64,000 bases of DNA from JABWBD01 sp040768665 (GTDB taxonomy: Bacteria; Planctomycetota; Planctomycetia; Pirellulales; Thermoguttaceae): NCBI GenBank assembly GCA_040768665.1, contig JAXGMN010000014.1:124001-188000 (forward strand). Reading direction: 5' to 3'. Under the pieces are notes generated by a model. The model had not been told where the DNA came from. It did no database searches and saw nothing but the letters and a program-made list of their open reading frames with translations. Positions within the stretch are counted from its first letter, which is position 1; each line of letters begins with the position of its first letter. Below, one piece after another: positions 11,884 through 20,708 of the stretch. Both the position numbers and the translations under genes were made by a program.

Positions 11884-11931
11884 GGGCCCCCTGCCGCCTC
11901 TTGCGGCAGGAGCCCAAGGTTCCCCGGCTAC
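11884..11931 (-). repeat. gctagctg-family palindromic repeat, copy 2 (degenerate)
   Basis: On the minus strand it reads gtagccggggaacctt, then ctcctgccgcaagaggcggcag, a hairpin nearly identical to that of the copy at 61539. The head is degenerate. It lies 22 bases from copy 1, in the same orientation. Confidence 0.65.
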
Positions 11932-12175
11932 CGCGCCTAGCCCGGATTATTCACGTCCTCATATTAACCCGAAGCGCAAGCGAGGGCAGTTCGTTCGTCG
12001 GGGGACGTGAAGAATCCGCGCCTAGCGATCGACTTGACGAGAAGGAACAAAACCCGAAGCCGGGTACGCCGACGGAGTGCCCACGTTTTCCCCTTCCCTG
12101 GACTCCCGCACTTACAGTTCGAATATTTATAATGCTTTTTTCTGGCAGAATTTTCTTGGGCCACGGAAGGTCGGC

Positions 12176-13369
12176 GTGTCGTTTCTGGAAAACACGATCT
12201 TCGACGGGTTCGGCGAGTCCGAACTGACGCCCGCAGGGCACCCTGCAACCGGCGACCTCGAGCTCTGCGCCGACCAGCGCGCGTGTCGCGGCCTCGTTCG
12301 CAGCCGCTGCCAGCCGGTGCCCGGCGTCTACGGCATGATTGATGACCAGGGGCAGTTGATCTACGTCGGCAAGTCCAAAGCCCTGCAAAAACGCTTGCTC
12401 AGCTACTTCTCCCAGGGCGATACGGCCTCAAAGGCCCGCCGCATCATCGCCCGCACGCGACGGCTGGTTTGGGAACTCGCCGGACACGAGTTCAGTGCCC
12501 TCGTCCGCGAACTGGAGTTGATTCGGCGCTGGCGCCCGCGCTTCAACGTGCGGGGACAGCCGCGGCGCCTCCGCAGCTACTATCTCTGCCTGGGACGAGG
12601 CCCGGCCGGCCACGCATATCTTGCCGCTCGCCCCGCCCCGCGGAGCCAATGGCTCTTCGGGCCGGTCCGCTCCCGTTGGAAAGACGCCGTAAGAACACTC
12701 AACGATTGCTTCCAGCTTCGCGATTGTTCCGATCGGGTTCCGATCCGTTTTCGCGACCAGTTGGAGTTGTTCTCCCAGCAGCCCGCGCCCGGCTGTCTCC
12801 GCCATGAACTGGGAGCTTGCCTGGGGCCGTGCGCCGCCGCCTGCACTCAGGCAAGCTACGACGAGCGCGTCCTCGCAGCAAAGCGGTTCCTCGAAGGAAG
12901 CGACCGCTCGCTGCTGGATCGCCTGCACGCCGACATGCGTTCGGCCGCTGCCGTGCGGCAGTTCGAACGTGCGGCGTATCTCCGCGACCTGTGGCGCGAG
13001 CTCGCGGCGCTCGCCGACCACCTGGAGAGCCTCCGCGACGCCCGCCGGCGGTTCTCCTTCGTTTATCCCTTGCCGGACTCCGGCGGCGCATGGCGATGGG
13101 TTTTCGTCCGCCACGGCCAAGTCGTCGCGGCGAGCGAGGCGCCGAGAAACCGGCCAACGACCCGCCGTTGTCTCAAACTGTTGGAAGAAACCTACCGATC
13201 GGACCCCGACCCTCTTCACCAGCCGCGGGAGGATCACGACATGCTGCTGTTGGTCAATGGCTGGTTTCGCCAATTCCCGGAGGAGTTCGGCCGTACCATC
13301 ACGCCCGACGACGCCATCGCCATGTGTCAGGTGCCGTCGCCACGCCGCTCCCCTGCCCGAGCCTACTAA
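12176..13369 (+). CDS. UvrC-like GIY-YIG nuclease protein, N-terminal half only
   Basis: A 397-residue protein built like the N-terminal half of excinuclease subunit UvrC, which makes the 3' incision in nucleotide excision repair. Residues 50-52 (GVY) and 63-65 (YVG) form the GIY-YIG signature with KSKALQKR after it. C207, C215 and C219 match the UvrC cysteine motif (CLRHELGACLGPC), and residues 256-272 (RQFERAAYLRD) match the UVR domain that contacts UvrB. The C-terminal RNase H-like nuclease and helix-hairpin-helix domains of full UvrC (about 600 residues) are absent, so a Cho-like or accessory role is likely. The GTG at 12176 is preferred because GGAAGG stands 7-8 bases upstream; an ATG at 12077 would add 33 residues of unlikely composition. 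Confidence 0.8.
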   Translation: MSFLENTIFDGFGESELTPAGHPATGDLELCADQRACRGLVRSRCQPVPGVYGMIDDQGQLIYVGKSKALQKRLLSYFSQGDTASKARRIIARTRRLVWELAGHEFSALVRELELIRRWRPRFNVRGQPRRLRSYYLCLGRGPAGHAYLAARPAPRSQWLFGPVRSRWKDAVRTLNDCFQLRDCSDRVPIRFRDQLELFSQQPAPGCLRHELGACLGPCAAACTQASYDERVLAAKRFLEGSDRSLLDRLHADMRSAAAVRQFERAAYLRDLWRELAALADHLESLRDARRRFSFVYPLPDSGGAWRWVFVRHGQVVAASEAPRNRPTTRRCLKLLEETYRSDPDPLHQPREDHDMLLLVNGWFRQFPEEFGRTITPDDAIAMCQVPSPRRSPARAY

Positions 13370-13451
13370 AAGAGGCCGGCTCCGCAACGCGTCACGCGTT
13401 GACTGTAGTTGAAAACGGGGCGACGGGCTTACGTCGCACTCAGCACTCGGT

Positions 13452-13550
<99 letters not shown>

Positions 13551-13641
13551 GTCCGTACTTGCGGGCGGTAAGGTTCCCTGATAGATTGACGAACACCTAA
13601 TCCATACCGTTCCAGGTAAACATCCCAGGGCAACCGCTGAC

Positions 13642-14801
13642 ATGGCCCCACGCTGGCACCCATCAGGGGAGAGCGACGAGTTGGTCTTCGCCGTTTGCGA
13701 GCGGTTTCTTTTCCAGCTCGCCGAACAGTACCAGGGGCAAGGAGGCGACAAGCGGGGAGCGGCGGCCGCCGTGGCCAAATGGCTCCGCGAAGACCGAGGC
13801 CGTAGCGATCTGGGCCGAGAGCGCGTCTACCCCCTGCTCTGGGAGGCTTTTCGCCGCAACTTCCTCTTTCTTCAGCCGCCCCGCGCGCGGCACCTGGCCC
13901 AACAGATCGCCGACCGCTACCACATCGACCGCTATGCCGACGACCAGCAGGTGCTGCAAGTCGTCGACGCGAGTGGACCGGAGGCGGCGCGGAGCGTCAA
14001 TGCCGTCGGCGCCGATCTGGTGATTTCGCTCATCCAGCACGTCGCCAGCCAACGCCCGGGGCCGGTCCACGTCGGCCTGGGCGCGGGCTACTCCGCCATG
14101 CTGGTCGCCAAACGCTTGGCCCACCGTCTCTCGTCCGACCCGAAATGTCCCGATCTGATTCTGCATGCCCTTTCCGCCGGCGGTTTCCGGATCGATCAGC
14201 CCCACAAGTCGCCGATCACCTATTTCAGCTTTTTTGACGACGCCCTGGCCCGCGTCGACTGTGTCGCCTTGTACGCGGAAACCGTTGTCGCCAACAGCGA
14301 CTACCGGCGCGTGAAGGGAAGCCCCGGGGTGAAGAAATCGTTCGAGCGGGCCGACGAGATCGATATCGTGATTACCTCGTTCGCCTCCGAGGAAGACGAA
14401 CACGGCATGCTCGGCCAGTTCCTCGCCAATCTCATTGAAGAGGGCGAGCTTCCGCCCGACTCGCTCGACAAGATGCGCGCCGCCGGGTGGGTCGGCGATG
14501 TCCAGTTTCGGCCGTACTCGGCCAACGGTCCTTTGAAAGACGAATGTCCCGTGCGGGCCGTGACGCTCTTCGAGCTTTCGGAGCTCGTGGAGCGTGCCGG
14601 GCAGAACGACCGCTACGTAGTCCTGCTGGCCGGCCCATGTGCGGAATGCGGGTGCACGAAGTCCAGCCGCTGGTGCCTCTGCTGACACAGGCGAACCTGC
14701 GGCTGTGGACCCATCTGGTGACCGACCTTCAGACAGCCAGAGAACTGCTGGAAGCGGCCGATTGCAGTGCCGCAGACGACCCATCTTTGGAGTGCGCGTG
14801 A
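13642..14801 (+). CDS. SorC-like sugar-binding regulator-type protein (frameshifted near its end)
   Basis: The frame-corrected product is about 385 residues. Residues near 150-165 (GPVHVGLGAGYSAMLVAKRL) and the C-terminal stretch (QANLRLWTHLVTDLQTARELLEA) resemble the sugar-binding effector domain of SorC/DeoR-type regulators, where the latter segment is a conserved closing motif. The first ~100 residues could hold a winged-helix part, but no clear HTH is visible. The uncorrected ORF stops at 14685; the conserved tail continues in another frame from about 14660, so a single-base change there separates them. The ATG at 13642 has only a weak ribosome site. Assignment rests on pattern recognition and is moderate. 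Confidence 0.5.
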
Positions 14802-14904
14802 CTCGTCACCGCTTTCTTTCCTTCTTTCTGTTTCTTTGTAACCTTTCACGCCCACGGCCCCTCTCTTCCGCTGTTTCCGCCTCTTCCGACTCTCATCCCT
14901 TACT

Positions 14905-15120
14905 CAAACTGTAAACGCCACCACCGCGGTTTAGCCCGGTGGGGAGATGTTTGGCAACGACAAATGCCAAGAACCCTCGTTCTGTGATTTTCGCTTCCGC
15001 CGCTCGGCCTGCAGGGCCCGAGCGGCGGAAGCGAAATCACAGAACGGCCTACAGGATCGCGGTTTGTAGTTGCTAAACATCGCCCCACCGACGCGGGGTC
15101 GGCAGTGGCGTTTACAGTTG
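14905..15120. repeat. 216-bp fold-back element with nested inverted repeats
   Basis: The ends are inverted copies of caaactgtaaacgccac (14905-14921) and its near-perfect complement at 15103-15120. Inside these, tggggagatgtttggcaac pairs with gttgctaaacatcgcccca. The centre at 14979-15045 is a long hairpin whose arms begin gttctgtgatttt and run through cgcttccgccgctcgg on both sides of cctgcagggc. The whole piece could fold on itself. It encodes nothing recognisable and looks like a MITE-type or structured element. Confidence 0.8.
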
Positions 15121-15402
15121 AGATCCCTTAGCACTTCCGTCGCAATGCGACGCCGCAATAACTCCAATCCCCGCCTCCACTTACTCCTCTTGATTCAACA
15201 AAATGCTTGACAGACTGCGCCGCAACGACCACAATGGCGCAGGTTAATAGACATGTGAACACATACCCACTGGACCCGCGCCGGCCGACCTTACGCTCCG
15301 GAGCTCGTTGACACCCTCGTATTTGAGAAATCGAAGCTTTGGTGGCCACACACGCAACTCACCGGCGAAGTTTCGTGCCGTATCTGGCCGCCTCACCACC
15401 CA

Positions 15403-15525
15403 GTAACCGTTCACGGGGCGGCCGGGGACTGGTCCATTTTTCGGCCCATTCGAGTGTTTTGGCGTCAAAGACGTTGGCCGAAAACATGGACCTGTCCCCC
15501 TCTCTTCCGCCCCGTGAACGGTTAC
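15403..15525. repeat. Family A palindromic element, complete copy
   Basis: 123 bp. The outer arms are perfect 19-bp inverted repeats (gtaaccgttcacggggcgg and its complement). The inner arms are ggggactggtccattttt / acatggacctgtcccc, with cggcc/ggccg following. The loop is about 30 bases. Related copies lie at 17424, 48362 and 55036. Confidence 0.9.
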
Positions 15526-16117
15526 CACCACCCAGAAGCGCGTGGTGCCCAAAGTGCCTCCGTTCTGAGAAATCGCCAACTTGGGCACCACACACCCAAC
15601 AGCGGCCACAAGCTCGGAGCGTGGAACATGGACTTTCCAGCCCCTTGTCGCCTCGGCCCGCAGATGAACAGGTTCGCTCTTGAGCCAAATGGCTCGTCTC
15701 AAGCTCCCTTCACCTTAAGACTCCATGCTCCCCACTCAGCACTCCTCACTCCACGATATCTACTCGGTACTCCGTACTGGGTACTCTGTACTCCGTACTC
15801 CGTACCGTGTACCCTGTTCTCTGAACTCCTGCTCCCCTGCCGCTCGCCCCCAGCTTCCATCCCCTCTACGGGGACCGGGTGGTCCGGGGCAAAGAGTTTT
15901 GGAAAATCAGGGTCCTTGTCCGCCACAAGCGCCACTGCGGCACTGGACAAAAGGAGACTGGCTCCGAGCGTGATTTGGGCCGAAATTGCCGAAAAAACGC
16001 CTGCCGCTCGGCGCCTGTCCCCTTTTCAACGGGCCGCCCTGACGCAGACCACGGAAAACCAGGCAAATCACGCGCGAAAGTCCGATTGGCGATCCCTTGA
16101 AGTCAGCAGGTCTGAAG

Positions 16118-17350
16118 ATGCTACCCGATTCTCTCCCGGTTTTTCTGAGCACCTATCGCGACGGTCTGTTGAACGACACCGTGCCCTTTTGGCTCGAGCA
16201 CGCAATCGACCGGGAATACGGCGGGTATTTCAACGCGTTGGACCGCGACGGCGCCATCCTGCAAACCGACAAGGCGGTCTGGATCCAGGCCCGCTTCGCC
16301 TGGCTCTTGTCCACGCTCTACAGCACGGTCGAGCCAAGGCCCGAGTGGCTGGAGCTCGCCCGCCACGGGATCGATTTTCTCAATGCCCATTGCTTCGACA
16401 GCGACGGCCGGATGTTCTTCTGGGTCACTCGCGATGGCAAGCCGCTTCGCAAACGCCGCTATCTCTACTCCGAGTGCTTCGCCGTGATGGCCCTGTCCGC
16501 CTATGGAGTCGCGTCACAGGATCCCCATAGCATCCAGCAGGCCTCGGAGTTGTTCCGGCTCATTCTCCACTATCACTCGACCCCGGGGCTGCTGCCTCCC
16601 AAGACGATGGCGGAGACCCGCCGGATGAAGTCGCTGACCATGCCCGCCATCCTCCTCGGAACGGCCCAGGAATTGTGCAAGGCCGTCGACGACCCCATTG
16701 CCGTGCAGGCCATCGACGGCGCACTGGCGGAAATCGAGCGGGATTTCCTCAAGCCGGAATACCGCTGCACCCTCGAGACGGTTGGCGCGCAAGGCGAGTT
16801 GATCGACACCTTCGAAGGGCGGATGGTCTGCCCCGGGCACGGCATCGAAACCGCCTGGTTCATCCTGGAGGAGGCCAGAAGGCGGCAACGTCACGAGCGG
16901 CTGATGTGGCTGGGGGCGACCATCCTCGACTGGGCGATGGAGCGGGGCTGGGACGAAGAGCACGGCGGCTTGTTCTACTACCGCGACGCCCGAGGGCTTC
17001 CTTCCACGGAATACTGGCACGATATGAAGTTCTGGTGGCCGCACAACGAAGCGATCATCGCCACGCTCCTGGCCTGGCAGCTTACCGGCGATCCGCGCTA
17101 CGCCCGCTGGCACCAGACGGTCCACGATTGGGCGTACGCGCACTTTCCCGATCCGGTCCACGGGGAGTGGTACGGCTATCTCCATCGCGACGGCAGCCTC
17201 TCGACCAGGCTCAAAGGCAACATGTGGAAAGGCCCCTTCCACCTCCCGCGGATGCAGTGGTACTGCTGGCAGAGGCTCGAAGAGGTGCGTCGCGAGGGGC
17301 AGACCGCGTGGACCGCCCCGACGCCGGGCTATCATATGCCCGAAAGCTGA
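16118..17350 (+). CDS. N-acylglucosamine 2-epimerase family protein (AGE)
   Basis: 410 residues, the usual length for the AGE family, an (alpha/alpha)6 barrel that epimerises or isomerises free sugars such as N-acetylglucosamine, cellobiose or mannose. Family hallmarks include GRMVCPGHGIETAWF, KFWWPHNEAI and KGNMWKGPFHLPRMQWYCW. The histidines that act in catalysis in characterised members (in PGHGIE and WPHNE) are present. No signal peptide is seen, so it acts in the cytosol. The ATG at 16118 follows AGCAGG at a good distance; a TTG at 16097 is in frame but lacks a ribosome site. The exact sugar cannot be read from sequence. It is followed, after a 256-base gap with a repeat element, by the UroD-like gene on the same strand. 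Confidence 0.85.
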   Translation: MLPDSLPVFLSTYRDGLLNDTVPFWLEHAIDREYGGYFNALDRDGAILQTDKAVWIQARFAWLLSTLYSTVEPRPEWLELARHGIDFLNAHCFDSDGRMFFWVTRDGKPLRKRRYLYSECFAVMALSAYGVASQDPHSIQQASELFRLILHYHSTPGLLPPKTMAETRRMKSLTMPAILLGTAQELCKAVDDPIAVQAIDGALAEIERDFLKPEYRCTLETVGAQGELIDTFEGRMVCPGHGIETAWFILEEARRRQRHERLMWLGATILDWAMERGWDEEHGGLFYYRDARGLPSTEYWHDMKFWWPHNEAIIATLLAWQLTGDPRYARWHQTVHDWAYAHFPDPVHGEWYGYLHRDGSLSTRLKGNMWKGPFHLPRMQWYCWQRLEEVRREGQTAWTAPTPGYHMPES

Positions 17351-17376
17351 TTCCCGTTGACAGCCCCGCGTCCGCC

Positions 17377-17423
17377 GCGCGAAAATGGCCGAACCGGCGG
17401 CGAAACCGTTTGGCAGGACTGGG
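17377..17423. repeat. Direct repeat flanking a family A element, left copy
   Basis: About 47 bases starting gcgcgaaaatggccgaacc and ending cgtttggcaggactggg. An imperfect second copy lies at 17551-17598. The family A element sits exactly between them. Confidence 0.75.
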
Positions 17424-17524
17424 GTAACCGTTCACGGGCGGTCGGGGACTGGTCCATTTTTCGGCCCATTCGAGTGTTTTGCCGTAAAAGACGTTGGCCG
17501 AAAACATGGACCTGTCCCCCTCTC
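17424..17524. repeat. Family A palindromic element, right outer arm lost
   Basis: Left arm gtaaccgttcacgggcgg and the inner core (gggactggtccattttt ... aacatggacctgtcccc) match the copy at 15403. The right outer arm is replaced by unrelated sequence. It lies about 80 bases upstream of the UroD-like start codon. Confidence 0.85.
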
Positions 17525-17550
17525 GGCGGACCAACCTGATGCCCCGTTCG

Positions 17551-17598
17551 GCGCGAAAATGGCCAAACCGGCCCCGAAACCGTTTGGCAGGACCAGGA
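17551..17598. repeat. Direct repeat flanking a family A element, right copy
   Basis: Imperfect copy of 17377-17423 (gcgcgaaaatggccaaacc ... cgtttggcaggaccagg). Its end provides the AGGAGA ribosome site of the UroD-like gene. Confidence 0.75.
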
Positions 17599-17606
17599 GA
17601 CCTCTC

Positions 17607-18822
17607 ATGACCGGCCGTGAGCGTGTGCTGGCGACTCTGAACCGCCGGAAGCCGGACGTCATCGCGTTCGACCTCGGTGGCACCGACTGCTCGAGTGTGC
17701 ACGTGAGCACCTACGACAAGCTCCGCAAATGCTTGGTCTGTCCGACGGTCCGATCCGTTGCGGCTGCCTGATCCAGTTGGTTGCCGCTTCCGGTGCGGAT
17801 ATGGCCGCGGCCTTGGGCACCGACGTCGAGGCGCTCTGGTTCGGATCTCTCAAGACCAAGGTCTGGCGCACGCCCTTCGGCCTGGAGCTGATCGTGCCCG
17901 AGCGTTTCGCCGTGGAAGACCGCTCCGACGGTTCCTCGGTGGTCACGAACGCTCGCGGCGAGGTGCAGTTTCGGCGAGCACGCGACGCCTACTACTTCGA
18001 CCCGGTCGCCCCGGCCCTGGCCGGCATCGCGTCGGCACGGGAATTGGACCGGTTCGACGAACTGTTCGAACGGTGGGATTTCTCTCCGGTCTACGACGAG
18101 CCGCTCGACGCTCTGGCCCGGCGGGCCCGTGCGCAATACGAAGCGACCGACCGGGCCGTGGTGACGCTCTGGCGGATGCATTACAACCAGGCCGGCCAGT
18201 TGCTGCGCGGATTTGAGCGGTTCTTCGTCGATCTTGTGGAAAACAAGGATCTCGTCCATGCGATCATGCAGAAGCTCCACGAAGTCTACCTGCGGCGTGT
18301 GGATGCGTTCTTCGACTCCTTCGGCGACTGGTTCGACGTCGTTTTCCTGACCGATGACCTGGGAACGCAGCAGTCGGGCCTGATGTCGCCTGCCATGTAC
18401 AAGGAGATCATCTATCCGTACATGTCCGACCTGGTCCGCCGCATCAAGTCGCGAGGCAAAAAGGTGATCCTGCACTCCTGCGGCTGTGTCTTCGATTTCG
18501 TGCCGCTGATGATCGAGATGGGCGTCGACGCCCTCAACCCGGTGCAGGTGAGCGCACGGAAGATGAATCCGCGGGACCTGGTCCGCCAGTACGGCAAAGA
18601 CATCGCGTTTTGGGGAGGCGGATGCGACACCCAGCACGCCCTGAATGCCCCGATCCGGCACTGGTGCGGCAGGACGTTCGCCGGCGACTCGACGAGTTCG
18701 GCCCCGACTCGCATCTCGTCTTCACCCAGGTCCACAACATCCAGTACGACGTTCCGCCGGAAAACATCCTCGCCATGCGCGACGAATTCTGGCTCCGCGC
18801 TCGCGGGACGGCCGTCGCATGA
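17607..18822 (+). CDS. UroD-domain protein (uroporphyrinogen decarboxylase / methyltransferase family), two frame changes
   Basis: The corrected product is about 405 residues. It opens MTGRERVLATLNRRKPD, typical of planctomycete UroD-superfamily proteins, and includes FLTDDLGTQQSGLMSP, KVILHSCGCVFDFVP and ALNPVQVSARKM. These are hallmarks of the branch related to corrinoid/methanol methyltransferases (MtaA/CmuA-like) rather than true HemE. The frame changes once near 17735 (after TYDKLRK) and again near 18645 (before LVRQDVRRRLDEFG), and the corrected frame ends at TGA 18822. AGGAGA lies 6 bases before the ATG. Only 34 bases separate it from the M20 gene, so they are probably co-transcribed. 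The substrate is not known, and it is unlikely to be haem synthesis given these neighbours. Confidence 0.75.
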
Positions 18823-18856
18823 GCCGGTCGCCGCGACCGGATCCAGGAGGTACACC

Positions 18857-20223
18857 ATGAAACTAACCGTTGTCTTCGAGCCCATCCTGAAACCGTTGGG
18901 GACTGGCTCATTTTGCGGAGTCTTCGGAGCAAAATGTGCCTGTCCCCTCCTCTTATTGATTATTGGAATTGCCATGTCGACGATCGGCCCGGCGCTGGCC
19001 GCCGCGGAGGATTTGCAGGAACGAGTGGAAGCGCTGGTCAAGGAGGTCGTCCCGGCCGTGGTCGAGTGGCGGCGGGATCTCCACGCCCATCCGGAGCTCT
19101 CCAACCGCGAAGAGCGGACTTCGCGGGTCGTGGCCGAGCAGTTGCGAGCCATGGGCGTGGACGAGCTGAAGACCGGCGTGGCTCACCACGGGGTCGTTGC
19201 ACTGATCCGCGGCAACCGCCCCGGGCCCACCGTCGCCCTGAGGGCCGACATGGACGCACTGCCGATCGAAGAAGAGACCGGGTTGCCGTTCGCGTCCGAG
19301 AACCCGGGGGTGATGCACGCCTGCGGCCACGATGCCCATACCGCCATCCTCCTCGGCACAGCCAAGGTTCTCGTCCAATTGCGCGACCGGATCCCGGCTC
19401 CGTGAAGCTCCTTTTCCAGCCGGCGGAAGAAGGCCCTCCGACCGGAGAAGAAGGCGGGGCCAGGCTGATGATCGAGCAAGGGGCGCTCGACAACCCGTCC
19501 GTCTCAGCGATCTTCGGGCTGCACATCAACCCGGAGCTCGAGGCGGGCAAAGTCTCTTACCTGCCCGGCGGAATGATGGCCGCGGTAGACCGGATCCGGA
19601 TTGTCGTCACGGGCAAGCAGTCGCACGGCGGCATGCCGTGGCAGGGCGTCGACCCGGTCGTCGCGTCGGCTCACATCATCACGGCGCTGCAAGCCATTCC
19701 CGCCCGCCACGTCGACGCCCGTCAGCCGGTCGTGGTCTCGATTGGCGTGGTTCGCGCCGAGGGCGCTTGGAACATCATTCCCGACGAGGTCGAACTGCTC
19801 GGCACCGTCCGGACCCACGATCCCGAGGTTCGCCGGCAGGTCGCCCAGTGGCTCCACCGCACCGTCCACCAGACCGCCGCTGCACACGGCACCAAAGCCG
19901 AGATCGTTTACGGCGATTACGGGCCGGTCCTCTGGAACGATCCCAAGCTGGGCGAATTGGGGTTCCGCTGTCTCGCGAAAGCCGCCGGTGAAGGGAACGC
20001 CGTCGAAGCGAAACCGTTGATGGGCGGTGAGGATTTCGCTCATTACGCCCTGAAAGTGCCGGGATTCTTCTTCTTCCTCGGAGTGCGCAACGAGAAAATC
20101 GGCGCCGTTCATGCCCTGCACACACCCAGGATGATCCTCGACGAAGCTTCGCTCCCGGTCGGCGTGCGCGCCATGGCTATGCTCGCCTTGGACTACTTGG
20201 CTCAGGCTCCGCAACAGAAATAG
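18857..20223 (+). CDS. Exported M20-family amidohydrolase (hippurate/amino-acid deacylase-like), frame change near 19400
   Basis: The corrected product is about 455 residues. It is an M20D-type metal-dependent amidohydrolase that would hydrolyse N-acyl amino acids or similar amides: WRRDLHAHPELS, ALRADMDALPIEEETG, MHACGHDAHTAILLG and KPLMGGEDFAHY give the two-metal ligands and the dimerisation-domain pattern. A strong AGGAGG stands 6 bases before the ATG. The N-terminus is a signal peptide (LLLLIIGIAMSTIGPALA). A family B palindrome lies inside this region and is translated as about 25 residues (EPILKPLGTGSFCGVFGAKC...). The frame changes near 19400, between LRDRIP and GSVKLLFQPAEEG. It sits 16 bases before the peroxiredoxin gene. 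Confidence 0.85.
18878..18951 (+). repeat. Family B palindromic element inside the M20 signal-peptide coding region
   Basis: Left arm gagcccatcctgaaaccgtt matches the arm of the complete copy at 46807. The core gggactggctcattttgcgg ... gcaaaatgtgcctgtcccc is nearly identical to it. The right outer arm is missing. The reading frame stays open through the element. Confidence 0.85.
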
Positions 20224-20239
20224 AGAAGGAGCGTGAAAC

Positions 20240-20695
20240 GTGGCTGCGATCGGCGTCGGAGACAGTGCCCCGGATTTCGCGCGCGAAGCCCACACGGGAC
20301 AGACCGTCACGCTGAGCGAGTATCGCGGCCAGAAGGCCGTCGTCCTGTTTTTCTACCCCAAGGACGGAACGCCGGTGTGTACGGCCGAGGCCTGCAGTTT
20401 TCGCGACAGCCACGAGATTTTTGCAGAAACCGGGGCCGTGGTCATCGGCGTCAGCAGCGACAGCCACGAGAAACACCGTCGCTTTGCCGCCGAAAACCGG
20501 TTGCCGTATCTGCTCCTGAGCGATGCCGACGGGTCGCTGCGGTCGCTGTTCGGCGTGCCCAAAACCATGGGCATCTTCCCGGGGCGTGTAACCTATGTGA
20601 TCGACCGGGAGGGCGTCGTCCGCCACGTGACCGACGTTCAGCTTTCGTCCGCCCGCCATATCGCCGAATCCCTTGAGATCGTGAAACAACTTTGA
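20240..20695 (+). CDS. bcp: Peroxiredoxin, BCP/PrxQ-type
   Basis: 151 residues, the normal length for bacterioferritin-comigratory-protein type thiol peroxidases, which reduce hydroperoxides using thioredoxin. FFYPKDGTPVCTAEACSFRD carries the peroxidatic Cys47 in TPxCT and a possible resolving Cys52, the C-x4-C spacing of PrxQ. There is no signal peptide, so it is cytosolic. The start is GTG at 20240 after GAAGGA. It is 16 bases after the M20 gene and 13 before the amidohydrolase, so it belongs to the same transcription unit. Confidence 0.9.
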   Translation: MAAIGVGDSAPDFAREAHTGQTVTLSEYRGQKAVVLFFYPKDGTPVCTAEACSFRDSHEIFAETGAVVIGVSSDSHEKHRRFAAENRLPYLLLSDADGSLRSLFGVPKTMGIFPGRVTYVIDREGVVRHVTDVQLSSARHIAESLEIVKQL

Positions 20696-20708
20696 GAGGA
20701 GTCTCGCC

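Larger units (their letters stand above)
11172..12175. other. Gene-free interval with palindromic repeats
   Basis: About 1 kb without a convincing gene between the divergent giant protein and the UvrC-like gene. It holds two inverted copies of the gctagctg repeat family (listed separately), a short hairpin with acattgt/acaatgt arms at 11768-11790, and at 11968-11986 the motif cccgaagcgcaagcgaggg, which resembles an intergenic repeat I recall as common in planctomycete genomes. Short ORFs here have no recognisable product. Confidence 0.5.
14802..16117. other. Gene-free interval rich in inverted repeats
   Basis: About 1.3 kb with no convincing gene. It contains the 216-bp fold-back at 14905-15120, a complete family A palindrome at 15403-15525, and degenerate gtactc-type stutter repeats at about 15760-15830. 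Two imperfect direct repeats (gagaaatcg...accacacac-like, about 15323-15362 and 15568-15605) flank the family A element. Confidence 0.5.

Noticed and set aside
15244..15702. Minus-strand ORF of 152 codons
   Set aside because: It is mostly the translated family A palindrome plus low-complexity flanks; no family or ribosome site.
17377..17598. Family A/direct-repeat region as a riboswitch for the UroD-like gene
   Set aside because: The core is identical to copies at unrelated places and matches no known aptamer that I can recognise.
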